64,000 nucleotides of DNA from Nothopassalora personata. Taxonomy: Eukaryota > Ascomycota > Dothideomycetes > Mycosphaerellales > Mycosphaerellaceae. Shown in pieces: positions 11,302-22,919 of the stretch (positions are counted from its first letter, which is position 1; each line of letters starts with the position of its first letter). Location: the NCBI GenBank assembly GCA_033816765.1, contig CM066298.1, positions 682,001 through 746,000 on the forward strand. The letters are read 5' to 3'. Under the pieces are notes generated by a model. It saw only the letters and a program-made list of their open reading frames with translations, was not told the DNA's origin and ran no database searches. The translations under genes were made by a program, and so were the position numbers.

Positions 11302-12396
11302 ATGTCACAACCACGACCTCCCTTAAATCCAATTTCACACAATCGTAGGCCTAATACCCAATTGACAATTGCTGAAAAGGCCAATGTGTATAAGCGCGCT
11401 AAAGCTAGTGCACGAGTGTCCGAAATTAGCGACGCGACAAAGCTCCTAGAGTCAACTATCAAGTCTACACTTAAGCGCATTCGTAAGCGCAATTCCTTTA
11501 ACAACCTGCTACGCAAAGGCCGTCCCCTCGAGTACGATAAACGAGACAAGCGATCCATTATTCGAACCGTTAGATTAGAGCCTCTCCTTACCTACGAAGA
11601 GCTTAAGAAGAAGACTAGCCTCTTATTAAGCAAGTCTACACTTAAGCGGATACTTAAGGACTGTAGGATCACAAATTAGAAGTGCAAGAAGCGTCCCCTA
11701 CTTATAGAGGAACACGTAAGACTTCGGCTTTAGTTTGCTTAGAATTATATATACTTTACCCCCGAAAGATAGATACAATACATCTTCTTAGATAAGTGCT
11801 CTATTAAGCGAGGCTCTAGCAAGGATAGGAAGTGGTGTTTTAGAACTCCTAAGGAGAAATAGAAGAAAGAGATAATTAATCTATATAAGAAGGGTAAAGA
11901 CGTATCTATTATAGTTTAGGCAGCTATCTATAGGCATTAAGAACGATTAGAACTGATTATAATAGAGCGTAATCCCCTTAGCAAGAGGGGTAGTTATTTA
12001 GCTACCTCCTACAAGAAGGCATTAGAGTTTAGACTAGTTCCTTTCTACGAGCCTAGGCAGATCTTTATACAGGATAATGCCCTAATACACACGAGCCACG
12101 TAGCACGCGAATGATTTATAGATTATGGTGTTTAGGTGTTTATAGGCTAGCCTCTATACAGCCTAGATCTCAATCCAATTAAGCACCTATAGGTACACCT
12201 AAAGAGGGCAGTATATTAAGTATGTCCTTAATTAGACAACATAACAAGCAAAGCAGAAGTTATACAAGCTTTGGTTAAAGCGCTACTACAAGCATAGCAG
12301 TTAATACGTGAGGATATAGTCAGGCATTGCCTTAAAAGCATAGAGGACAGGTGCTAAGCTATTATTAATGCTAAGGGTTGGTACACTAGGTTTTAA
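11302..12396 (+). pseudogene. Tc1/mariner transposase, killed by RIP-type stops
   Basis: One reading frame runs from ATG 11302 to TAA 12394-12396 (364 codons) with no frameshift but about 15 internal stops, nearly all TAG/TAA where Trp or Gln is expected. The first stop is at 11677-11679, so about 125 residues stay open. The N-terminus has a helix-turn-helix region (TIAEKANVYKRAKA...ESTIKSTLKR). The DDE catalytic core can still be traced: a first Asp near LDKCSIKRG, a second in IQDNALIHTS, and a third acidic position in SLDLNPIKHL, where the expected Glu now reads Lys. The protein would cut and paste the element between its inverted repeats. It is not functional as read. Confidence 0.9.
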
Positions 12397-12537
12397 AACA
12401 TAGCAAGCTACACAATCTAAGATCATATTAACACAATAAAGCCTTGTCAATTTCATGCAGATACACCGTCGCGTTATAACACAATCTAGTTGTGAACAGT
12501 GTTCATAGTTATGGAGTTTTGGAAGTTATGACGTAGC

Positions 12538-12562
12538 GACGCAGACTTTTGAGCTAGTACTG
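12538..12562 (-). repeat. Right terminal inverted repeat of Tc1 element
   Basis: 25 bp followed by TA at 12563; inverted match to 11221-11245 with six mismatches at positions 5-10. Confidence 0.85.
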
Positions 12563-12819
12563 TACTGGAGGTGGACGTACCGGGGCTCCTCGCTGACAGA
12601 TAGCTGCTCTAATGCTGGTACGCTGTATGATATTAGGCTGGGCTTGGGAGACTATTGTGCCAACAGCGTGAAAGGTAGAATATGCAACCTTGGCTCAACC
12701 ACTGTCCTAATACTTGAAGCATCGAGAATGCTGATATGATAAATAGTGAATATGTAGACCGGGGCCGGACAGCAATGTCTATCAGCCTACATGTACATGT
12801 CTACCGCAGAAGCAAAAAT

Positions 12820-15285
12820 GAAGCAAAACAATCATCCTTGGCCGAATGCGCTTTGCCACCAAACCACCGACTCCTGACAATACACATCGTCTGGAGTCGA
12901 TACAAGTCACGGCAAGTTCCAATCAATCGTTCGATTAAGCTATTCCATCAAGGGCGATCGTCGTAGACCAACGAGATGTTGTGGGCATGTGAATGTGAGA
13001 CCCCTTGCAGCAAGGTGAACGATGTGTCTCAAGTGTGATGGTCGTGCACGGGGCAAATCAAGGGACGAAAGGTAAGAGCGGATGTGCGGCAAAGGTGCTG
13101 ATGTGAGAAAAAGAGGCAAAAACTTGCACCTTCTTGTTGAAAGGCAGAGACACAAAGGGCGCTCCGCCTGATGATATTTCATCATCGACGTGGCGGTGCA
13201 GATATCGCCGTCGATGCGTAGATGTACTTGAGTCGTTTGGCTGAAGATGAGTGTCGAAGGTGCTCCGGAATAAAGGGCTACTTATGCTTTTGAATTCGTG
13301 GGTCATGCGGATGAGTGTAAGTGTGAAAGCAAGAACGGCTCATGGAGAGCAGACAGCAAGGTAAAAGGAGGACAACCTGAACGACATGCAATTCCATAGA
13401 TACCACACTGCCACGTGGAAAATGATGGGCATGGAATAACAGAGCATTGTGACGGGTGTTGATTGCACATGAAACATTCAGCCCAAAATTATCGTCGAAG
13501 ATAACGGAACCACAGCGACTGATGTCGACTCCCAGATGCCACTCACGATGCTGACGAGATGAAGGCCGTGAAAGAGGACAAACAACAGGAAACGAAGACT
13601 AAAATCCTTCAAACAACTTTTGGATTGCATAGCTCCAGACCGACGACGGAGGGAAGCATGATGGCAGAAAGGAGGCGAAACGCTCACCTTGACCGACCCA
13701 GAGACAAAGAGACGCACATCATGCATGACCATGACACCACGGATTTCGTCGAAGCGGTGACGGAGACAGCACCGTGAGTGCGTTAGCCATTCGGGATAAG
13801 ATGATTGTCGGGGCGGGGAGGAAAAACTTCATGATATACCTACTAACTAATCATAAGCGGCAGCATAGATCAAGCCAAGAGATAAAGGTGGCTATAAGTG
13901 GCCTCAAGGGCCAAAAGAGCAAAACAATCACCCTGGGCCGAACAGCTGAAGATCCCCTGATAATCCCATGACACGAAATGTACATCATGGTCCGAGTGCT
14001 ACCTCGACCAGCAATCTAGCTCCCACCGATCGAGCCATACGGCCCAAGGTGCTCGTCGAAGGGAAAAGGGGAAACAGGTGTAGACATAGCCTTATCACCC
14101 GCTCCTGCTAGATAGAGTGACTGAGAGATGTTCTGACCAAGAAGTCCGAGGAATCCATAGAAGGGGCAAGATGAAGCGAAAAGAAGAAGGAAAATAATCA
14201 CCTCAGACTGAAAAGCGAGGCGAACAGCACACACAAATAACGGAGGCACCACGACCACGTGGTGCGGAACCCTAGTTCGTACGACGGCGGTCGGTTTAGA
14301 GGTTAGACATGGGGACATCCGGCCGGCCTAAGGTGATGATCGCCGACGGCAAGGGAAAACTAGAGGATTGTTATGATATAGCTCCAGCAGAATTGTGCAA
14401 AGCACACGCCGGAAATGGAAACATGACGGCAGAATTTACAAGTAGTCAGACCAGGGAAGGTAAAGTGTTTACCGAAAAAGAGGGCACAACGGTCTACTTG
14501 AGCCGAATGGAAAGCCGCGTCCGACGCCAGGAGCGACATATGGTGGACAGGGAGGTACCTGAAGTCGGTAACGGTATATTTCGACCGAGCTCGTCGGCTC
14601 AGCATGCTCGTCCAAGGCCAATGGCAAGGTAGCCTGCCTGTAGGACCTCATACAGCCTCCTCTCAGCAGAGATGACAAAGCATACTACAATAACCATGGA
14701 CATTGTCCTCATATGCCAGAGGAGGCGCGTAAAAAAGAAAATCTGCCGCAAAAACAACCACCTTCAGTCGAATGGCAAGACGTGCTAGCAGACTGACGAC
14801 CCGTCACGACATCGATCTCGTGAGCAGGTTAATTCACTCTCCAGACCAGCGTTCTAATGGCGATGGCCATCAAGGCATGCAGGCCAAGACGAGTGTCGAT
14901 TGCTAGGGAACCTCCATCGTAGAATGTACGTTGGCTGAGATGTACACCTCGCGTGAACCACGGTCCACAAATCATCCGCCGGGCGCCATATGAAAATGGG
15001 CAGTAGACGATAGCGATGCGTGTCTCTCTCTAAGCGATGAATGTAAAAGAGGATTATACGCGTCAGCAGACGCCCAATATCTTCCATCGTCGTGGTGGAT
15101 TAATCCATGCTTGCCAGAGATGGCAATCTTTCGCACCTTCAGAAAGTGCTGCCGGGCCCCGAGCGGACAAAGTAATCGGCCCTGGCTGGAAGGATTGGGA
15201 CACAATATGCGACTGCGCCTACGATATAGGCATCGTCGGCGTGGAGGCATTTGCAGCCGTCTGTGGCGTCGTCAATACACCATCC
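12820..15285 (-). repeat. Array of about nine diverged modules of roughly 275 bp
   Basis: This non-RIPped stretch has no recognisable gene but repeats a two-part pattern. Part 1, on the plus strand, is a purine-rich run followed by AACAATCACC-like sequence and CCGAA, near 12823, 13113, 13368, 13676, 13921, 14190, 14485, 14749 and 15124. Part 2 is TCGTCGAAGG-like, about 70-145 bp further right, with exact TCGTCGAAG at 13492, 13746 and 14053 and weaker copies near 12955, 13251, 14340, 14608 and 14891. Read on the minus strand, Part 2 opens segments such as FDEHLGPYGS, FDTHLQPNDSS, LDEHAEPTSS and FDDNFGLNVS, and Part 1 looks like a splice donor (AAG|GTGATTG) followed by pyrimidines. It could be serially duplicated exon-intron units, a decayed satellite, or part of a noncoding RNA. 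Similarity was judged by eye. Confidence 0.45.
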
Positions 15286-15399
15286 CGCCAGGGAAGATTT
15301 TCGAGTGGCGAAAATGCTGCGGCGGCCCATGTAGCTTGAAAACGATGGTCGCGTGTGGTCCTTGCTCAGGCCTGGTTGTTGGGGAGGTTGGTTGGTTTC

Positions 15400-15417
15400 G
15401 GGGGGGGGGGGGGGGGG
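15400..15417 (+). repeat. Homopolymer run of 18 G
   Basis: An uninterrupted 18-G tract inside a G-rich strand segment (15381-15422), 60 bp before the composition switches to AT-rich repeats. The length may be unreliable, because such tracts are error-prone in sequencing and assembly. Confidence 0.9.
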
Positions 15418-15445
15418 CGGGCGGTACGCAGCTATTACATCATCA

Positions 15446-15580
15446 AAGTCGCATCAAATTGCGCCAAGGCTTCTAATCAAATCCTATTGACCGTCCCATC
15501 AAATCTCAATCAAGTTTCCTATTAAATTTTGGACATGTCCTAATTAAATGCTTAATCAAATTTCTAATTAAAGTATACAA
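15446..15580 (+). repeat. AT-rich degenerate minisatellite at the border
   Basis: Short units resembling AATCAAAT or TAATTAAAT recur at irregular steps of about 10-20 bp (TAATCAAATCC, CATCAAATCTC, CTATTAAATTT, CTAATTAAATGC, TAATCAAATTTC). They mark the change from ordinary DNA to RIP-mutated repeats. Confidence 0.6.
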
Positions 15581-16873
15581 TTAGATTTTTACTTCTAAAA
15601 ATCGATCTTAGGTATACTGCCTTAGGTTCCCCTTATATAATCTCTAATGCCTTAGGCTAAATTGGTTAGTAAGTGAATAGCCGGGCCTAGCTCCGGTAAG
15701 GCTATTAGTTCGATTCTTTATTTACGTTATTAGTTATATTCGCTAATTATTAATTAAGTAGCGGTACCTTTATAACTTAATATAACGTAACTATTAGTAT
15801 AGCTACTATTATAGTACCGTTATCGCTACTATAGTAACACCGTTATTACTACTCGGCTATTAGTTATTAGCTCCGTAATAAAGAGATAGTTACCGGCGCT
15901 TCTCTATATAGCCTCTTGCCTTATTAATTAGTAGTAGGGGACGTGTTCTTCTACTTATATATTAATCGTCGTAACTAAACTCGTTATTTTCCCGGGTCTA
16001 GCGCTATAAAGCCTCGGCCCTAATTGCTACTACTTAAACTAATATAAAGCCGTTCTTTAACATTTAGTAGGTTAATAGGTTATTTAATAGAGGTAATAGT
16101 CGTTCTCGAGCGCGGCTAGCTTTATTTATTAGCTAATATTAGAGCGTTACTAGTTAGGCTTAGTCGGTCGCCGTTAGAGTATAACGGTTAGCTAGGTAGC
16201 TTTAGTAATAGTAGTAGTTTGAACTAATAGTTACTTATATATCTATATTACGCTCGTCGGTTACCTAAGGTACTCCTTTAGTATCGATACCGTTTAGGCT
16301 ATATTTAACGCCCTCGATCTTCTTATTCGTAAGCCTATAGGGTGCTATTGCTTACTAGTAGGCTTTAGCTAAGTTCCTACTAGTAGCGGGTAAGTAGTAG
16401 GTCTCTAATTAATGTTCGGTTTATATATATTACGGCATTAGTATTTATATAAGAGGCCTATTATCTATTTAGTTAATAGTCTCTCTAATTCTTTATAGTA
16501 CCCTAGCGTGTCTTTATTACAAAATTGTGCTTAGGTAAGTATATAGCCTCTACTACTTTCGCGGCTTTAGTACTATATTTAAGGAAGATCTACCTCTTTA
16601 GTTATATAATATATACCGTTAGGCTAGGCCTAAGGACATTAGTTAATAGCTTAACTAACTACTCGTCTAGCGAGAGTTATAGCCTTAGCTTTAAGTTACT
16701 TCTTTACTTATTACTTAGCTAGCTTACTAGCTCTACGCTCGTTAAGTTTACCGTTAGCTTTATACTCCGCTTTAGTAAAACGTTCGGCCTCTCGTTTAAT
16801 ATTGACTACCTTAAATTGCTTAAGGTATTACGACTTAAGTAGTATCTAAGCCGCGTAATTAACTATCGCTAGG
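15581..16873. other. Unclassified RIP-mutated repeat sequence
   Basis: About 1.3 kb with the strong CA/TG loss and TA gain seen further right, so probably transposon-derived. On the minus strand a stretch around 16470-16670 is partly open (AAKVVEAIYLPKHNFVIKTR), faintly reminiscent of LINE ORF1 proteins. This is too weak for a family call. Confidence 0.35.
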
Positions 16874-17071
16874 TATAAGGACCGTAAGGCTATAAGGGGA
16901 TGTCGTAATATATAGTACGCCTACGATCGTCTAATCGTAGATAAACTAAAGCTTACTTTCTTCTATAGACGCTATACGCGTCTCCTAGTGTACGTATACG
17001 CGTTACGTGCGGTATACTAAGCCGGGTATAGCCGTATTATATATAAGGGTTAGCTATAGGCTACCCTTATA
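16874..17071 (-). repeat. 3' LTR of Ty3/gypsy element A1
   Basis: 198 bp, the same length as the two LTRs of A2 and aligned to them end to end (TATAAGG... here for TGTTAGG... there; ending TATA for TACA). A1 is read on the minus strand, so this is its downstream LTR. The 105 bp that follow (to 17176) match the A2 interior next to its LTR, including the polypurine tract, and stop at the insertion point of element B. Confidence 0.88.
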
Positions 17072-17176
17072 ACTACCTCTCCTTCTAGGACGAGCTACCC
17101 TTAGCTCGCGGCTTTAGGAGGTTTCTATATAAGTAATCTATCTACTTCTTATAGATTCTATTACTATACGACCCGC

Positions 17177-17558
17177 TATAAAGAACCTCCGAGGTAGGCT
17201 AACTATAGAAGGAGATAGTCTATTACGTGGATCGGGCTTCTTTAGAGAGTACTAGATAAGGTATAGGAGGTAGGCAATAACTAATAAGAATAGGTATATT
17301 CCAATTAGTAAGGTTATAACATAAGTTAAACGCTTCGAAGGCTATAGGGCATTTCGCTACGTTCCTAAATATAAAGGAATACATTATCTAGATCTGTAGT
17401 GTCTACTTATAGATCCTACAGATCCGGAGGGTCTATAGTGTCTATCGAGAGAGCGACAGATCCTCTATATAGGGGATCTATGTTACAAGACACGGATCCT
17501 AATGTCGTTACGTGCTAGTACGGGGGAGCCTTAGGCCTATCGCGCTTAGACCGTAACA
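17177..17558 (-). repeat. 3' LTR of element B
   Basis: 382 bp; its inner edge is followed by TATCCCCCTTCC, which on the minus strand is the polypurine tract GGAAGGGGGATAG expected just before a 3' LTR. Confidence 0.9.
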
Positions 17559-17634
17559 CTATCCCCCTTCCGGCCTAGTCTCGTTCCGAGACTAGTTATA
17601 ACCTTAACGTCTCCTACTTCGTCCGTAGGTAAGG

Positions 17635-18250
17635 ATGTCTTCCCTTCTTCCTACTCTTATCTTGCCCTTAGACACGTTATCTACTCGAAAGCGAAAGAAC
17701 CGTATAAACCGCGTCTATCGCCTCGGAGAAGAAGTTATAAAGCCTTATTCTCGGTATACGAAGAACAACCTAGTGTGCCGTATATATATCTCGTCCGGAA
17801 AGTGTTCTTATTACTATCTTAGTAACGTAGCGCGGTGCGATACGAAGGTAACTAAGGTAGAGTAGAAAAAGCTCGGGGATTAGCGAAAGAAGTTATTAGC
17901 CGATCTCGATCGTACGAAGGAGGCTCTTTTGGAGGCTTTAGCAAAAATAATAGAGGCGCATACGAAGGAGATACGTCTTCGGAAGTAACTTAATACTATT
18001 AACCGTAAGGTAGAGGAGGGTCGTGCTCTCGAGGAGCGAGAGATCGAGGAGGAGGAAGCGGCGGATCTGGAGCTAGTAGCGTAGGGCTTACTACTAGAAC
18101 CTATACCTAATTCCGGTCTTGCTCTAAGTCCTCTAACTCGGAGCGCTATAGATGGTTTCGCCAATAATAGGTTCTAGGATTTTCTTAATAGTATAGTAGC
18201 GGAACCTATTAACGGCGCGCTTCCGCTACTTAGCGGTAGTAGAAATCTTC
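17635..18250 (+). pseudogene. Antisense ORF of element B with Cys motif and coiled coil
   Basis: This frame runs opposite to pol, between the chromodomain and the 3' LTR. It opens with ATG 17635 and is free of stops to 17865; later stops are TAG. It reads CRIYISSGKCSYYYLSNVARC (about residues 48-68), a cysteine-spaced stretch like a small zinc-binding domain, then a charged helical region (RKKLLADLDRTKEALLEALA, then AHTKEIRLRK...KVEEGRALEEREIEEEE) that should form a coiled coil, then a Pro/Leu-rich end. Elements D and E have an ORF in the same place and direction. A DNA- or RNA-binding accessory protein is possible; the function is unknown. Confidence 0.6.
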
Positions 18251-18254
18251 TAGT

Positions 18255-21200
18255 AGCTAGCGGCAATTCGTAAGGTTTGCCTTTAGTTCCTAGGTATCTT
18301 CTAAATCGTTGTATCCTTTCTACTTAATAAGGTATCGCTAACCCTTCCTATTTAGTATCCTTTCGACCTCGAATTCGTTTTCTACTTTCGGTTTAAAATG
18401 GAATGTTTCTTAACTAGGTGTTTCGGCGTCGGTAGGATCCAATAGTAATATGTGGAACACTAGGTAGATCTTTGCATCCTTTAGTAGCCGTAGTCGGTAG
18501 TTAACGGGTCCTCGTGTTTCTTTAACGAGAAATAGTCCGACTTTTACCTAATCTAGTTTCTTAGTCTTTCTTCTTGTTTTAAGGTTCTTCGTAAGGAGAT
18601 AGACCTTATCCCCCTTCTTAAGCTAAGGTACTATTTGTCGTTTCTTATTATATAGTGTCGCAGTTTTGTTTTAGTTACTCTTAACCCTTCGTATTAAGTT
18701 TTCGTAGATAGTTTTTATCGTCTCTATAGTTACGATTGCCCTTTTAGCTTATAGATATAATCCTTCTTTGCTAAATAGGTTTAGATGCTTGCCGTAGTTT
18801 ACGAAGAAAGGTGTTTCGCCCGTTGTTTCGGACTTGTAGTTATTTAGTACTAACTATACTATAGGTAGGAGTGTAACCTAATTGTCCTATACATAGTTAA
18901 TATAGTGTCGTAGATAATTGTTCTAGGGTTTGATTCATTCTTTCTATTTACCTATTAGTTTACGGATAGTAGGCAGTAGATAGCTTATGTTTAATTCCGA
19001 TTGTAGAAACTAAGGTTTTCTAGTAGTTAGATGTAAATAACTTGTCTCTATCTATAATAAAGACCTTTAGGAATCTATAGTATCGTACGAGTCGATCGAG
19101 TACGAGGTGTCTAAGCTGCTCTACATTATACGTTTTAGATGTAGGAATAAAGTGTGCGTATTTTGTAAGTCGGTCTACTATAACTAATATTATATTATGT
19201 TATTATCCTATAGTTTAATCCTAAGATGTTAGTAACTTAGTAATAAAGTCTATCGTAACCTTATCCTATAGGCTAGTTAGTAGTGTCTAGAATTGTATCT
19301 CGCCGTATTTCGCGTGTCTTACGGCTTTGTTTTTCTAATAGTGTTCGTATCGTTTAATGTATCGTAGTACTTTCTATCGTAACTACGGGAATGCGAAGCT
19401 CCTCTAAATAAGTTCTACTATCTTAGATGTTCCGGGGTGCCCGTAGGTTAGTCCGTCGCAATATTGTCGTATATATTCTTCTTCTCGGTCCTTCGGTACC
19501 TAGTATTTCCCCTATGCTATTAGGAATTGTTCTTCCATGTCTTAAAGAACACGTACTATGTTATTAAACTCCTTTATATTAGCACTAAGGCTTCTATTAG
19601 GATTCGCCTTTAGTATTTGTTGTTGCACTAATTCTTTTCCTTCTATATAGTCGCTTCTTCGGCTTAGTACGTCGGCCCTACTATTGTCTTTACCGGGTAT
19701 ATAGCGGATTTCGAACTTGTACTAACCGAGCAGTTCCAACTAGCGGTACTGTCTTCTTATTAGCAGTTTAGTCGTAGTAAAGTAAGTAAGATTCTTATAA
19801 TTAGAAAGAATTGTTAGTCTAGGTACTCCTTCCGTATATATTCTCTAGTGCTACATTGTAGCGATAATAGCGAGAAGTTTCTTATTATAGATGTCGTAGT
19901 TTTGTTCCGCGGGTAATAGTTTCCTTAAGTAGTAGGCTACTAGGTATCGTTACCTATTATACTCTTACGTAAGGCATGCTCCGATAGCTATATCCGATGC
20001 GTCCGTTTCGATTTGGACTTCCTTCGTACCGTCGAATAATCGAAGCGTTAGTACTAAGGCGTATTGTTCCTTTAGTCGTTCGAATGCTAGTCGTTGTACG
20101 CTGCCCTATACCTATTTAACATCCTTCTTCGTAAGCATCGTTATAGGTATTGATGTCTTCGAATAGTCCTTAATGAATTTCCGGTTGTAGTTAGCTAGGC
20201 TAAGGAATAATTGTACGTCCTTAACGTATGTTAGCTCTAGCTATTCTCTAATAGACTATGTTTTAGCTAGGTCGATCTAGATTCTAGTCGTGCTAATAAT
20301 AAATCCTAAGAATTTAACTTCTTTCTTATAGAACTTGTATTTCTTCGGTACCGTCCGGAAACCTATTTTAGATAGCCGTTCGAGTACGTCCTAGACTTGT
20401 CGTATATGCTACTAGAGTATCCCTTTTATATAGATAAGGATATCGTCGACGTAGGTAATAACATATACGTCTAGTAGGTCTCTTAGTGTCTCGTTAATTA
20501 GGTCTTGAAATGCGGCTAGTGCATTAGTTAATCTAAAAGGCATAACTAAGAACTCGTATAGTCCGTATCGAGTCCTAAATACGGTTTTCTATTCTTCTCC
20601 TTCCGCTATACGGATAGTGTAGAAGGCGTCTTATAAATCAATCTTCGTATACTAGTCTAATCCGGTTAATCTATCCTATGCTTCTTTAATGTTTAGTAGT
20701 AGATAACGGTTCTTAATAGTAATCTCGTTTAACTTCCGGTAGTCTTATACGAGTCGTAGTTTCCCGTTTACTTTTAGAATAAACATATATAGAGACGCTA
20801 CGCTTAAGGTTAATCTTCGTATTCGTCCTTTCGCTAGGTTCTCCTTTAGCTATTCTCGTAGGGTTGTTAGCTCTTTTTCGGACATTAGATATAGGGGTCC
20901 CTATAGAGGCTCTTTCCCTAGCTGAACGTTTATCTTATAATCCTATAGTTAGTACTTAGGTAAGGCGTCTCTACCCTTTTCCTCTTTAAAGAGCCTCCTC
21001 TATTTAAGGTACTCCTTAGGGATAGTTAACTCCAAAATGTTAGTATCCTTCGATAGTGCGTTAAGTCTATTACTTCTAGTAACTTTATAACCCGGCGGCC
21101 CTGCGCTAGTGTCTATCCTAGTCGAAGGTAGTTCTTCTATCCTTCTAGTCGGCGTAAGCTCTATTCGATTAAGCTGTCTCTTTACCTTATCTACTAGTAA

Positions 21201-22610
21201 ACGCTACCGCTACGTAGGATTAATATCGATAACGCAATCGCATTACTTAAATGTAAGTACTCCTCTTCTCTAGTCGATGGCTAGATTATGCTTTCTTAAC
21301 TAAGGTATACCTAGTACGATCTTATAACTAGCTATGTTAGTAACATCTAAGATAATTTCCTCGTAGTGCCGTTAGATTACTAGTAGTAACGGTATCGTCT
21401 CTCGTTCTACGCTAGGTAAGGCTAATCTGTCTACCGCGATTAGTTTATAACCTTCGTTCTTCTATTAGGTTACGATCCCTTTAGTTCTTATAAATGCTTC
21501 GGAGGCAAAGTTCCCGCTCGCTCCGGAGTTAATTATAAATCTAGTCCTATAACTATTAACGATTACTATTATTCGGAAGACTACTATTAATGCTTAAGCT
21601 TATTATGTGCTATATGACTCCTTTTAGTCGCTTATTCCTAAGGAGTCGATTCTTTTCCTAAATGCCGGGTAGAACATTACATTTCGTGTCGTAAGGCTTC
21701 GGCTTAAACCTGTAGCGAAGCGCTTAGTGTCTATACATTTCGTTAGTTACGTTCCTAGATCCTTTATAATTATAAGTAGAGAGCCTTTATATGCTATATA
21801 GCTTATCGTAGTAAATCTAGGACTATAAGTCCTAACGGTATAATATATCCTCCGTAGATTATCTAACTGCCTACCGGTAGTCGCTCCTAGACTACTCGGT
21901 AGAAGTCTTTAACTTCTATAATCCGTAGATGTCTCTAAACTATATGTCGTATAGTATCGAGCATCTTATCGAACTCTACTAGATATAGGTGTCGTTTTCC
22001 TTATATCCTTAGAAAGACTTCTTCGTTCCGTCTCGTAATATACACTAGTAGGTCGTATACTTCTTTAGGTGCGTCGATCGTAAATGTAAGTACCTTATTA
22101 TCGTCGTCTTTAGATTCGCTACTCTCTTCTTTAGAGGAGTCTTCTTCTTCTAACTCTTCTCCGGTATCCTCGCTTTCTTCGATAGTGTCTAGCCCGGTAG
22201 TATCTTAACTTTCTTCCTATAGTCCTAGTAACTACGATCTGCTCTACTCGGGGTCCTAGTTTTCTTTATCGTCTCTATCGTCGTAGTAGGATTCGTCGAT
22301 ATCTATTTCTCGGAGCGTAGCATTCTACCTATGTGCCGCTCCTAGGGTTCCTTACGGTTGCTATAGGAAATACCCTACGCCTTCCTTAGTAGAGTAATAG
22401 GTTTAATACGAGTCTTAGTAATAGAAACGCTAATAAAGGGCTCCGTAACTATTTCGAGTATCGCGATCGATCTCGTAGTCGACTCTTCTTACTATTATTC
22501 TAAATGTTCTTAGGGCATCTTTATGTTACATTATATAGTGCTATCGCTCGATCTAGCGGATAATATAATACCGTCGGCTACGTAGCTAGTCGTAAGTATC
22601 CTTAAGCTTC
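18255..22610 (-). pseudogene. Element B pol remnant (PR, RT, RNase H, IN, chromodomain)
   Basis: Minus-strand reading with TAG/TAA interruptions. Protease: a SGASGNF active-site motif near 21.5 kb, with Asp altered to Asn. Reverse transcriptase: [18 protein letters not shown] near 20.55 kb and a YVDDIL-type catalytic motif near 20.44 kb. RNase H and integrase follow toward 18.5 kb, and a chromodomain-like end (YLIK-KGYNDLE) lies near 18.3 kb. This order (RT before integrase, C-terminal chromodomain) marks a chromovirus-type Ty3/gypsy. The frame continues beyond 22.6 kb into the segment right of A2. Inactive as read. Confidence 0.85.
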
Positions 22611-22615
22611 CTTAT

Positions 22616-22813
22616 TGTTAGGGCCGTAAGACTATAAGGGGATGTCGTAATGTATAGTACGCCTACGACCTACTAGTCGTAGATGAACTAAAGCTTACTT
22701 TCTTCTATAGACGCTATGCGCGTCTCCTAGTGTACGCATGCGCGTTACGTAAGGCATGCTAAGCCGGGCATAGCCGTATTACATGTAAGGGTTAGCTATA
22801 GGCTGCCCTTATA
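22616..22813 (-). repeat. 3' LTR of element A2
   Basis: 198 bp; left edge next to CTTAT, inner edge next to the polypurine tract. Confidence 0.9.
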
Positions 22814-22919
22814 ACTGCCTCCCCTTCTAGGCCGAGCTACCCTTAGCTCGCGGCTTTAGGAGATTTCTATATAAGTGATCTATCTACTTCTCGTAGATTC
22901 CGTTACTATACGACCCGCC

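Larger units (their letters stand above)
11221..12562 (+). mobile_element. Tc1/mariner DNA transposon, partly RIP-mutated
   Basis: A 1342-bp element flanked by TA on both sides (11219-11220 and 12563-12564), the usual target duplication of Tc1/mariner. Terminal inverted repeats are 25 bp (11221-11245 and 12538-12562), identical in the first four bases (CAGT) and in the inner 15 (TCAAAAGTCTGCGTC), different at positions 5-10. It carries one transposase frame. Base composition changes inside it: the first 0.4 kb and last 0.15 kb still hold many CA/TG steps, while 11.65-12.40 kb is depleted of them. Confidence 0.9.

Noticed and set aside
12848..12858. GGTGGCAAA (reverse strand), the proteasome-associated control element
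   Set aside because: It lies 1.7 kb downstream of RPN5 beyond a transposon, not in its promoter; a 9-mer match can be chance.
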